Shown here piece after piece: positions 1 to 5,682 of a stretch of 10,611 bases of DNA. The stretch spans positions 1 through 10,611 of the forward strand of contig JANXYE010000038.1 in the NCBI GenBank assembly GCA_025350285.1, given 5' to 3'. The stretch comes from Chloroflexota bacterium (GTDB lineage Bacteria; Chloroflexota; Dehalococcoidia; Tepidiformales; Tepidiformaceae). Both the position numbers and the translations under genes were made by a program. How positions within the stretch are numbered: position 1 is the first letter of the stretch; each line of letters starts with the position of its first letter. Below the pieces are notes generated by a model. It was not told the origin of the DNA. It searched no databases and saw only the letters and a list, made by a program, of their open reading frames with translations.

Positions 1-1194
1 GAGGCGCTGCGCGAGTCGGGCGTGGCGCGGGTGCCGGGCACGGATATGTTCGCCATTTCTCGGTACGAAGACGTCGAGTACGTGCTCATGCACCCCGAGC
101 TCTACTCGAACATCGTCAACGTGGACATGCGCGCCCTTGGCGACGAGCCGCGCGCTCTGGCCCGGCTCACGGGATCGTTGCCGAGCTCGGATCTGCCGGA
201 GCACAACTACTACCGCACGCTTGTCGGCCGCCAATTTTCGGCGCGCGGCGTCCAGCCACTGGAGGAGCGCATCCGGGAGATCGTCGACCGCCTGATCGAC
301 GGCTTCGCGAATGACGGTCGCGTCGAGTTGGCCCGCCAGTTCGCGACACCGCTGACGGTACTGGTCTTCGTAGAGCAGATGGGCATTCCCGATGGCGACG
401 TGCCGAAAGTCAAGGAATGGGTGGACTGCGCTATCGACCAGATGGCGGTGGCCGTTGGGATGCTCCCGGCGGAGCGCGCGGCGGAGGTGGCGAAGGGCAT
501 GGCCGAGTTCCGCGACTACCTCATCGCGCTCGCCCACGACCGCCGCCAGCACCCGCGCGATGACCTGCTTTCGACGATCGTGACGACGCCTGTCCACGGT
601 TTCGGCGGGCGGCTGATGCTCGATCAGGAACTCGAGGGGATGCTGGTCACGCTCCTCATGGGCGGCACGGAAACCACGCTGAACATGATCTGCAGCGGCA
701 TCTGGCTGCTGCTCACGCACCCGGAGCAATTCGCGGAACTGCTGGGGGACTACTCGCTCATCCCGAACTTCATCGAAGAGGCGCTGCGAATCGAGTCGCC
801 GGTGCAGGGGCTGTTTCGGCGGGCACTCGTCGATTCGGAGGTCGCGGGCGTGCCCATCCCGGCGCATTCCCGGCTGTGGGTGATGTACGGCTCGGCGAAC
901 AGCGACCCATCGCACTTCCCGGAGCCGCGGCGGTTCGACATTCACCGCGCCAACGCGAAGGAATCGATGGCCTTCGGGGCGGGGGTGCACTACTGCCTCG
1001 GGGCGCCACTGGCGCGGATGGAGGGCCGGGTCGCGTTCGAACGGTTGCTCACACGGTTGAACGACCTGAGCTTCGCGCCCGGCCTGAACGACTTCCAACA
1101 CGGCCCGAACTTCGTCATTCGCGGCTTCAAGGAGTTGTGGCTCGATTTCGACCGGAAGGCGCGCCCGAGTTCGCCAGGCCTAAACGGCCGGTAG
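1..1194 (+). CDS. Cytochrome P450 (5'-truncated by the window edge)
   Basis: Soluble bacterial cytochrome P450, a haem-thiolate mono-oxygenase that would take electrons from a ferredoxin/reductase pair; no redox partner is in the window and the substrate cannot be told. The frame is open from base 1, and the first residues align with the usual 'RVPG...ISRYEDV' region near the P450 N-terminus, so roughly 20-40 residues are missing and the GTG at 22 is not the true start. Key motifs are intact: I-helix GGTETT (661-678), the K-helix ExxR as EALR (778-789), and the haem-binding loop FGAGVHYCLG, whose Cys is encoded at 994-996. There is no membrane anchor in the visible part. The gene ends in TAG and faces a DinB-like gene across a palindromic spacer. 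The family call is secure; the subfamily is not assignable by eye. Confidence 0.96.
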   Translation, partial: EALRESGVARVPGTDMFAISRYEDVEYVLMHPELYSNIVNVDMRALGDEPRALARLTGSLPSSDLPEHNYYRTLVGRQFSARGVQPLEERIREIVDRLIDGFANDGRVELARQFATPLTVLVFVEQMGIPDGDVPKVKEWVDCAIDQMAVAVGMLPAERAAEVAKGMAEFRDYLIALAHDRRQHPRDDLLSTIVTTPVHGFGGRLMLDQELEGMLVTLLMGGTETTLNMICSGIWLLLTHPEQFAELLGDYSLIPNFIEEALRIESPVQGLFRRALVDSEVAGVPIPAHSRLWVMYGSANSDPSHFPEPRRFDIHRANAKESMAFGAGVHYCLGAPLARMEGRVAFERLLTRLNDLSFAPGLNDFQHGPNFVIRGFKELWLDFDRKARPSSPGLNGR

Positions 1195-1258
1195 CCGCCA
1201 GGTGGCCAAGAGCGCCAAGTTACCAAATTCAGTTCTTGGCTCCTTGGCCTCTTGGCGG
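1195..1258. repeat. Imperfect palindrome of CTTGGC/GCCAAG units (REP-like or bidirectional terminator)
   Basis: The left arm (1195-1219) has GCCAGG/GCCAAG cores at 1197, 1205 and 1214. The right arm (1235-1258) is three direct octamers, CTTGGCTC, CTTGGCCT and CTTGGCGG. The arms pair over most of their length (16 pairs with one U-U mismatch and one G-U wobble as + strand RNA, then a small internal loop and 6 more pairs) around a 15-nt A/T-richer loop. It fills the gap between two convergent genes, so termination in both directions is plausible. There is no T-run on either side, and the octamer periodicity looks more like a dispersed intergenic repeat. Confidence 0.6.
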
Positions 1259-1265
1259 CCAACTT

Positions 1266-1793
1266 CTAGATAGTGAGCCCGCCGAGGCCCTGGACGCCAC
1301 GCACGTACTCGATTTCGCCGACATGCCGGTAGCCGTGGCTGAGGCACACGCCAAAGAGGCCGTCCCAGAGCGTCATTTCGGGCAGCGGTTTGATCGTCAC
1401 GCGGCGGGAATCGAACTCCGCCGGTGACATGGCGGCGAGGTAGGCATCGGTACTCTGCCAGACTTTCTGCTGGTATTCGTGCCAGCGCCCGACATCGTGA
1501 ACCTGGACCGCGTTCGCCTGGGCCTCGGTCATGCCCGTGCCCTGGCTCGTCGGGTGGAGTGCGAACGTCTCGGGGTAGCCGCCGTTCATCCAGACCGTGG
1601 GTTGGCGCTGGACGACCCAGTTAACGATGTTGTCCTCCGTGCGGACGTAGTGCCAGAGGCTGAAGAAGGCGCTCACACCGCCTTCCTGGGGGCGGAAGTT
1701 GAAGTGGTCGGCGGTCATCCCCTCGACCGCCTTGTCGAGGAGGGAATGCATGGATGTGAGGCTCTTACGAAGCAACTCTTGCTGTGAGGTCAT
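1266..1793 (-). CDS. DinB-like family protein (putative metal-dependent enzyme)
   Basis: A 175-residue protein of the DinB/YfiT-like four-helix-bundle superfamily, whose members often carry a divalent metal on three histidines; several act as thiol-dependent transferases, others have no known role. The typical triad is visible: His48 in 'SLWHYV' and His153/His157 in 'SHGYRHVGE'. The N-terminus (LLRKSLTSMHSLLDKAV) fits the first helix of the bundle, and length is usual for the family. ATG at 1793 is supported by GGAG 9 nt upstream. A TATGAT -10-like box lies further upstream, so the gene may have its own promoter even though an SDR gene precedes it by 80 nt on the same strand. No signal peptide, so cytoplasmic. 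Substrate and thiol partner (bacillithiol, mycothiol or other) cannot be inferred. Confidence 0.85.
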   Translation of the reverse strand: MTSQQELLRKSLTSMHSLLDKAVEGMTADHFNFRPQEGGVSAFFSLWHYVRTEDNIVNWVVQRQPTVWMNGGYPETFALHPTSQGTGMTEAQANAVQVHDVGRWHEYQQKVWQSTDAYLAAMSPAEFDSRRVTIKPLPEMTLWDGLFGVCLSHGYRHVGEIEYVRGVQGLGGLTI

Positions 1794-1825
1794 GGTTGAA
1801 TTCTCCGGAATTGTGGTGGGAGCGA

Positions 1826-1831
1826 ATCATA
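1826..1831 (-). promoter_or_regulatory. Candidate -10 box (TATGAT) for the DinB-like gene
   Basis: Read on the minus strand, TATGAT sits 32 nt before the DinB-like ATG, which would give a leader of about 26 nt carrying the GGAG ribosome site. No good -35 hexamer is visible at 16-18 nt, so the call rests on the -10 match and its position only. Confidence 0.4.
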
Positions 1832-1873
1832 CCCGCGCCAGGCGACGGGGATCGGGCAGAGGGATGCGTCCGG

Positions 1874-2626
1874 TCAGGCGCGAATGTCGCGGGCAAAATC
1901 CCGGCCGCCACGCACCGTGACGCGCATAATCGCGCCGGCCCGTGAGTCGTCCTCAATCAGTTCGACGACGCCGGCGGCGATGTCTTCCGGCTGAAGGATG
2001 CCGCCGACGGTCGCCGCGACTTCGTTCATCCGCTCTTCGCCGCCCCGCCGGACGAGCGGCGTATCGACGTAGCTCGGGCAGATGGCGTTCACGCGGATGC
2101 GCGAATCCAGCGCGAGGTAGGCGAGTGACCGGGAGAAGTTGACCACACCGGCCTTGGTTGCGGCATACACCGGCGAGCCGGGCATCGGCAGCAATCCGCC
2201 CATCGACGCCGTGTTGATGATTACGCCGCCGCTGTTCTGCTTGCGCATCTGGCGGACAGCGAGCCGGGTACCTTCGATAACCGCCGTGAGGTTGATATCG
2301 ACCATCCGCTTCCACGGGCCAGCCTCGTCCGCGAAGAGATCCTCGCCGCCAACTCCAGCGTTGTTGTAGACGATGTCGAGGCGGCCGAACTGGCTGACGG
2401 CCGCCGCGATTGCCGCTTCGAGGTCCACCGTCCGTGTCGTGTCGCAGCGGATGAAGACGGCTTTCGCGCCCGTCTGCTGGACCATCCGGACGGTTTCGGC
2501 GCCGCCAGATTCGTCGAGGTCGGCAACGGCGACGTTGGCCCCGCGCGAGGCCAACGCGATGGCCGTTGCCCGGCCGATGCCCGAGGCGGCGCCAGTGATA
2601 AGCGCGGCTGTTCCCTTGATCTCCAT
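1874..2626 (-). CDS. Short-chain dehydrogenase/reductase (classical SDR)
   Basis: A 250-residue classical SDR, a cytoplasmic NAD(P)-dependent alcohol/ketone oxidoreductase. The Rossmann glycine motif TGAASGIG spans residues 11-18. Asp36 at the end of the second strand (AVADLD) points to NAD(H) rather than NADP(H). The structural NNAG motif is at 88-91. The catalytic tetrad is complete: Asn112, Ser141, Tyr154 and Lys158 (YAATK). The usual PG after the active site is replaced by 'PSYVDTP', a tolerated variant. ATG at 2626 has AGAAGG about 9 nt upstream. Its substrate is not readable from the sequence. It is divergent from the carbonic anhydrase gene (165-nt gap) and upstream of the DinB-like gene. 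The fold and chemistry are secure; the pathway is unknown. Confidence 0.95.
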   Translation of the reverse strand: MEIKGTAALITGAASGIGRATAIALASRGANVAVADLDESGGAETVRMVQQTGAKAVFIRCDTTRTVDLEAAIAAAVSQFGRLDIVYNNAGVGGEDLFADEAGPWKRMVDINLTAVIEGTRLAVRQMRKQNSGGVIINTASMGGLLPMPGSPVYAATKAGVVNFSRSLAYLALDSRIRVNAICPSYVDTPLVRRGGEERMNEVAATVGGILQPEDIAAGVVELIEDDSRAGAIMRVTVRGGRDFARDIRA

Positions 2627-2776
2627 GGGTGGATCCCTTCTTCTTGGGCCGGGCTCTTGGCGCGCGCCGCCCGGCTATCGTCGTCAGTCCCGGATTTGTA
2701 GTCGAGGCGGTGGCACCGGTCGAGTCTGGTATTCTCGCGTTAAGACCCCTGTTCGTTGCGCCGCGACTCGCGATCG

Positions 2777-2782
2777 TATGCT
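2777..2782 (+). promoter_or_regulatory. Candidate -10 box (TATGCT) for the carbonic anhydrase operon
   Basis: TATGCT ends 9 nt before the ATG at 2792, which would place transcription start almost at the start codon. The same 9 nt contain GGAAAG, which could equally be a ribosome site on a transcript starting further upstream; TATTCT at 2730-2735 is an alternative -10. No clear -35 for either. Low confidence. Confidence 0.25.
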
Positions 2783-2791
2783 GGAAAGACT

Positions 2792-3343
2792 ATGCCCATC
2801 TACGCCATCGGCGACAAAGTCCCGCGCATTCACCCGACGGCGTTTATCGCGCCCACGGCGACCGTGGTGGGCGACGTGACGATCCACGAACGGGCCTCGG
2901 TTTGGTATGGCGCCGTCGTCCGCGGCGACACGTCGTACGCGGTGATCGGAGCGGGGGCGAACGTGCAGGACGGCGCCGTGGTCCACGGCCGGGCGGAGAT
3001 GCCCGCGCTCGTTGGCGAAGACGCTTCGATCGCTCATAACGCGATCATTCACGGCGCCACCATCGGGGCGCGGGCGCTGATTGGCAACGGGGCCCAGGTC
3101 CTGGACGGGGCATCGGTGGGAGCGGGCTCGCTCATCGCCGCTGGGTCGGTCGTGTTACCAGAGATGGTGATCCCGGACGGCGTGCTCGCGGCGGGGACGC
3201 CCGCGCAGGTCAAGCGGTCGATCGCCGGGACGCCCTCCGAGGAGTGGGTGACTGGCAATCCCGGCCGCTACGCCCGCCTGGCCGTGCTCCACCGGGACAA
3301 CATCCGCGAACTCCAACGAAGCGAGGTCCAGGGGCCTGCATGA
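2792..3343 (+). CDS. Gamma-class carbonic anhydrase family protein (left-handed beta-helix)
   Basis: A 183-residue hexapeptide-repeat protein of the gamma carbonic anhydrase/YrdA-like family, which forms trimeric left-handed beta-helices and, when active, interconverts CO2 and bicarbonate. The family's zinc ligands are all present: His65 (VVHG), His82 and His87 (AHNAIIHG). The conserved Arg44 and Asp46 (VVRGD), Asn57 and Gln59 (NVQD) also match. The acidic loop carrying the proton-shuttle glutamates of the archaeal Cam enzyme is not evident, so this is the Cam-like short form, some of which have weak or no activity in vitro. An in-frame ATG exists at 2756, but the one at 2792 starts at the family's usual N-terminus and has GGAAAG before it. 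The stop overlaps the next start (ATGA), so translation is probably coupled. Cytoplasmic. Confidence 0.93.
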   Translation: MPIYAIGDKVPRIHPTAFIAPTATVVGDVTIHERASVWYGAVVRGDTSYAVIGAGANVQDGAVVHGRAEMPALVGEDASIAHNAIIHGATIGARALIGNGAQVLDGASVGAGSLIAAGSVVLPEMVIPDGVLAAGTPAQVKRSIAGTPSEEWVTGNPGRYARLAVLHRDNIRELQRSEVQGPA

Positions 3344-3966
3344 AGCCGATTATTAACCCACGCGTCGGCCTGACGGCGATCCCGATCCTCGTCTTCCTTC
3401 TCCTTTCGCGCGGTCTCGATTGGGCCGTGGATGTGCCTTCGTGGGTCGCTATCCTCGGCGGTTTCATCGCGTCGGGCGCGGTCTTCGTCTTGAACCGCAA
3501 GGACCGTGTCATGGGAGTGCTGACGGTCTTCGGGTTCATCATCGTTTCGCTCTCGGCGATCATCGGAATCGCATGGGACAGCGAGAAGGCGTACCTCGCT
3601 TCGGGGCCAGTGTCCGACTTCCTGTTCGTGCCGCTGTACGGAGGCAGCATCCTCATCGGCAAGCCACTCATCGGGCTGATCGCGAAGGAGCTGTTCCCGG
3701 CCTGGGCGGAGAACATCCCGGTCGATGCGCGACTCTTTTCGTGGCTTTCGCTAGCGTGGGCGGGGTACGACCTCTGGCACGGGCTGGTGCGCGTCTACTT
3801 GCTGCGAGAGCTTTCGGTTACGCAGTACATTTTCGTGAGCCGGCTCGTGAGTTGGCCCTTCACCTTTGCCCTGCTGGGGATCACCATTTACACCATCTAC
3901 CGGACATCGCAACGGCTGGCGGCCGATGCCGGAGCACCGCCCGGGGCGGTGGGGGATCCGGCGTGA
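3340..3966 (+). CDS. Polytopic inner-membrane protein (VC0807/DUF3159-like)
   Basis: A 208-residue integral membrane protein. Hydrophobic segments lie at about residues 11-25, 33-50, 56-74, 83-107 (interrupted), 127-145 and 171-187, suggesting five to six helices, with a polar Ala/Gly/Pro-rich C-terminal tail. Short charged loops such as 'NRKDRV' separate the first helices. The arrangement resembles the VC0807/DUF3159/septation-A-like membrane families, all of unknown biochemical role; this assignment is by look only. The ATG overlaps the carbonic anhydrase stop and follows AGGGG at 5 nt; its own stop overlaps the next gene (GTGA). Between a carbonic anhydrase and a small soluble protein, a role in moving a small solute such as bicarbonate is conceivable but nothing in the sequence shows it. 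Confidence 0.8.
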   Translation: MKPIINPRVGLTAIPILVFLLLSRGLDWAVDVPSWVAILGGFIASGAVFVLNRKDRVMGVLTVFGFIIVSLSAIIGIAWDSEKAYLASGPVSDFLFVPLYGGSILIGKPLIGLIAKELFPAWAENIPVDARLFSWLSLAWAGYDLWHGLVRVYLLRELSVTQYIFVSRLVSWPFTFALLGITIYTIYRTSQRLAADAGAPPGAVGDPA

Positions 3967-4337
3967 GCGACCTCGAAGCACTGCGAGCCCTCGCCTTTTC
4001 GTTCGAAGGGACCCGCGAAGAGTACCCGTGGGGCCAAGAGACCCCGGTGTTCAAGACGCCCAAAGGGAAGATCTTCGCGATGGCGGGGATGGAAGAAGGC
4101 GGTCGGCTGCGGGTCACCCTGAAGCTGACGCCAGACGAGAGCGCTGAGGCGCGGCTGTTACCGTTCATTGAGCCGGCGGCGTACGTGGGCCGCCACGGCT
4201 GGGTGACGGTGCGCGTTTCGAACGAATTCGAATGGGAGACGGCCGAGGGATTGGTGCGCCGGAGCCACGAGTTGGTGGCCGGAGGACCGAAGGGTCGGGC
4301 CGGGGAAAGCGGGAAGGGCGCCAGACAGCGGGCGTGA
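3963..4337 (+). CDS. MmcQ/YjbR family protein
   Basis: A 124-residue protein of the MmcQ/YjbR family, which has a CyaY-like fold; it is often annotated as DNA-binding, without a settled function. Features seen: an N-terminal 'LRALAFSFEGTREEYPWG' stretch, 'VFKTPKGKIFAM' (the family's FK..GK.FA strand pair), 'LRVTLKLTP', and 'HGWVTVRV' near residues 78-85 followed by a last helix ending 'SHELV'. About 16 residues of Gly/Lys/Arg-rich tail (GPKGRAGESGKGARQRA) extend beyond the usual family end. GTG at 3963 is chosen because it overlaps the previous stop (GTGA), has GGGG 8 nt upstream, and gives the family's normal N-terminus; the frame is open further upstream but that part has no family likeness. 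It is third in the coupled carbonic anhydrase trio. Confidence 0.88.
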   Translation: MSDLEALRALAFSFEGTREEYPWGQETPVFKTPKGKIFAMAGMEEGGRLRVTLKLTPDESAEARLLPFIEPAAYVGRHGWVTVRVSNEFEWETAEGLVRRSHELVAGGPKGRAGESGKGARQRA

Positions 4338-4342
4338 ACACC

Positions 4343-4357
4343 TGGCCGCGACGGCCA
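4343..4357. terminator. Small hairpin between convergent genes
   Basis: TGGCCG-cga-CGGCCA is a perfect 6-bp stem with a 3-nt loop, in the 22-nt gap between the convergent MmcQ-like and small membrane protein genes. No T-run follows on either strand, so a terminator role is only suggested by position. Confidence 0.3.
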
Positions 4358-4359
4358 CG

Positions 4360-4572
4360 CTACGAGCCGTCCTCGTCTTCGCGGGCGCCGAGGAGCAGGC
4401 GGGAGAGCGGGAAGGCGATGAGGCAGCCCGCGGCGCCGACAGCTCCGACCGTAAGGGTGGTGGTGTCGCCGGTGACAAGTCCGGTGATGACAACGGCCGC
4501 CGAGATGCCCCCCAGCACCCAGGGCAGGGCGCGAGACTGAGGAAACGCGGGGAACAGGAGCTTACCGGCCAT
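4360..4572 (-). CDS. Small two-helix membrane protein, unknown function
   Basis: A 70-residue protein that I do not recognise. It has two clear hydrophobic segments (about residues 16-35, LPWVLGGISAAVVITGLVTG, and 38-62, Gly/Ala/Leu-rich) joined by a short Asp/Thr turn, and ends in an acidic tail, REDEDGS. The ATG at 4572 lies 11 nt inside the end of thyX and is preceded by GAGGG at an 11-nt gap. A GTG at 4584 would add four residues and is a possible alternative. The overlap implies co-transcription and probably translational coupling with ThyX, but a functional link with thymidylate synthesis is not implied by the sequence. Its membrane-hairpin character and clean overlap argue for a real gene. 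Confidence 0.65.
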   Translation of the reverse strand: MAGKLLFPAFPQSRALPWVLGGISAAVVITGLVTGDTTTLTVGAVGAAGCLIAFPLSRLLLGAREDEDGS

Positions 4573-5395
4573 CGGCGGAGACACCCTCGTCTTTCGACTC
4601 GATGGCGTCCCAATCCTGTTCGCGAAGGGGGGCGAGTTCGCCCCGCCGGTGGGCGTCGTAGAGGCGGAAGAGGGCGTCCTTGTGGGGCCGCACGCGCCCG
4701 ATCGGACAGGCCGCCCAGTCTTTTTCGCTTTCGTCGCAGTAGCCGAGGCGGTGCTCTCCGCACTTCGGCTGGAGGTAGCGGCCGAGCTCCGGTACGACCT
4801 TCATGACTTCGGAGCGCATCAACGCGGCAACCTTACGAAACTCCCACTGGGCGCGGGTGCAGAGGCGCAGGTCACACATGTGGAGCAGGCTCGCGAAGTT
4901 CACCGTGATCTTGAAGTTGGTGTTCGTGGCGTTGGGCAGGAGGAAGCGCGCGTCCTCGGCCGGGATGCCGGCGGCCACCATCTCTTCGTACAACTCGCCC
5001 ACCTTCACGAAGAGGTCCTCCATCTGGTCCGCCATACCGGCCTTCTTCACGGTTTCGGGGATGGTGTACGGAAATTCGCCCTTCTTGTAGGTCACGTAGC
5101 GCTGGCTCTGCTGCTCGAACGAGATGCCCACGCGGTGGCGCACGAACTGGTGGCTAAACGCGCGCGAGACGCCGGAAATGCCAAACTCGAACGAGACCTG
5201 CTCAAGGGGGCTCGCATGGCCCGTCTTGAGGCGCTCTTCGATGAAGGCACGCATCTGCTCCTCGGTGATGCGTTCATCTTCGATGCGGGCGAAGACCTGC
5301 TGGGGCGTGAACTGGCTGTAGCAGGTGCGGTAGGCCATGTAGAGCGAGCGCATCGGCGCTTCGGAGTGGCTGAGTAAGGTGACCTGGATAGGCAT
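4562..5395 (-). CDS. thyX: Flavin-dependent thymidylate synthase ThyX
   Basis: ThyX makes dTMP from dUMP using methylene-tetrahydrofolate and FADH2, replacing ThyA in many lineages; it works as a cytoplasmic homotetramer. The ThyX signature is present as RHR at 86-88 with Ser97, Arg99 and Tyr100 after it (RHR-X8-S form), plus 'EDARFLLPN' at 147-155 and 'RAQWEFRKVA' at 181-190, which carries the conserved nucleotide-binding arginine region. Length is 277 residues, within the family range. The C-terminal part holds cysteines at 212, 220 and 230 in a 'PKCG...GYC...C' arrangement. The ATG at 5395 gives the typical N-terminus (PIQVTLLSHS); upstream in-frame codons to 5470 encode GAGTTCC-repeat sequence and are unlikely to be translated. 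The SD is weak (GGA at about 9 nt). It overlaps the small membrane protein gene. Confidence 0.97.
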   Translation of the reverse strand: MPIQVTLLSHSEAPMRSLYMAYRTCYSQFTPQQVFARIEDERITEEQMRAFIEERLKTGHASPLEQVSFEFGISGVSRAFSHQFVRHRVGISFEQQSQRYVTYKKGEFPYTIPETVKKAGMADQMEDLFVKVGELYEEMVAAGIPAEDARFLLPNATNTNFKITVNFASLLHMCDLRLCTRAQWEFRKVAALMRSEVMKVVPELGRYLQPKCGEHRLGYCDESEKDWAACPIGRVRPHKDALFRLYDAHRRGELAPLREQDWDAIESKDEGVSADGR

Positions 5396-5400
5396 GGGAT

Positions 5401-5442
5401 GAGTTCCGAGTTCCGTCCTTCCGGGAAGGACCGAGTTCCGAG
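5401..5442. repeat. GAGTTCC heptamer repeats around a short palindrome
   Basis: Two tandem GAGTTCC units (5401-5414) and a further GAGTTCC (5433-5439) flank a perfect palindrome, GTCCTTCC-G-GGAAGGAC (5415-5431). The block sits directly in front of thyX, within its 5' leader or promoter. It could form a hairpin in the thyX mRNA leader or be a fragment of a dispersed intergenic repeat. Confidence 0.55.
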
Positions 5443-5525
5443 ACGCGGGTCGGCGCTTCCATTGTGCCACGGCAAATTGCTAGGGTGGATGAGCGATAGA
5501 GGAGGCTTTACGAACAATCGCGGCT

Positions 5526-5624
5526 ATGTCGCATCGACCCGAGAAAATGGTCAAGCCGGCGGCGTTCATGGACCCGGGCGGCAACCGCTTCATGTTCTCG
5601 CAGAGCCTGGCCCAGGGCGGCTGA
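5526..5624 (+). pseudogene. Probable remnant of a VOC (glyoxalase-like) gene C-terminus
   Basis: An in-frame stretch from ATG 5526 to TGA 5622-5624 encodes 32 residues. Its core 'AAFMDPGGNRFMFSQSL' is very like the last strand of vicinal-oxygen-chelate/glyoxalase-fold proteins (the 'F.DPdGN.' motif and the strand after it). The frame closes at a TGA at 5490-5492, and no earlier VOC strands are visible in any frame, so a full gene of about 120-140 codons cannot exist here. Most likely it is the tail of a decayed or deletion-truncated gene; alternatively it is a chance small ORF. No ribosome site is well spaced for either ATG (5526 or 5547). Confidence 0.45.
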
Positions 5625-5647
5625 ACACTCGGGCCAACGCGGTCGTA

Positions 5648-5653
5648 TATGCT
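5648..5653 (+). promoter_or_regulatory. Candidate -10 box (TATGCT) for the DegV-hydrolase operon
   Basis: TATGCT lies 29 nt before the preferred GTG start, leaving room for a leader of roughly 20 nt that includes the GGAGG ribosome site at 5669-5673. No recognisable -35 hexamer. The hexamer is identical to the one ahead of the carbonic anhydrase gene. Confidence 0.35.
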
Positions 5654-5682
5654 AACGACTGCCCCGCCGGAGGATGCCCCAC

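Noticed and set aside
3420..3962. Upstream extension of the MmcQ-like frame
   Set aside because: The extension lies wholly inside the membrane protein gene in another frame and has no family likeness; GTG 3963 fits the family N-terminus and the GTGA overlap.
5111..5140. Possible insertion in the ThyX RHR-X7-S signature
   Set aside because: The family signature is known to occur with either seven or eight spacer residues, so the X8 spacing is not a defect or frameshift.
4649..5377. A 242-codon open frame on the plus strand
   Set aside because: It runs antisense through thyX; its apparent coding character comes from high GC and the codon use of thyX, and the product matches nothing recognisable.
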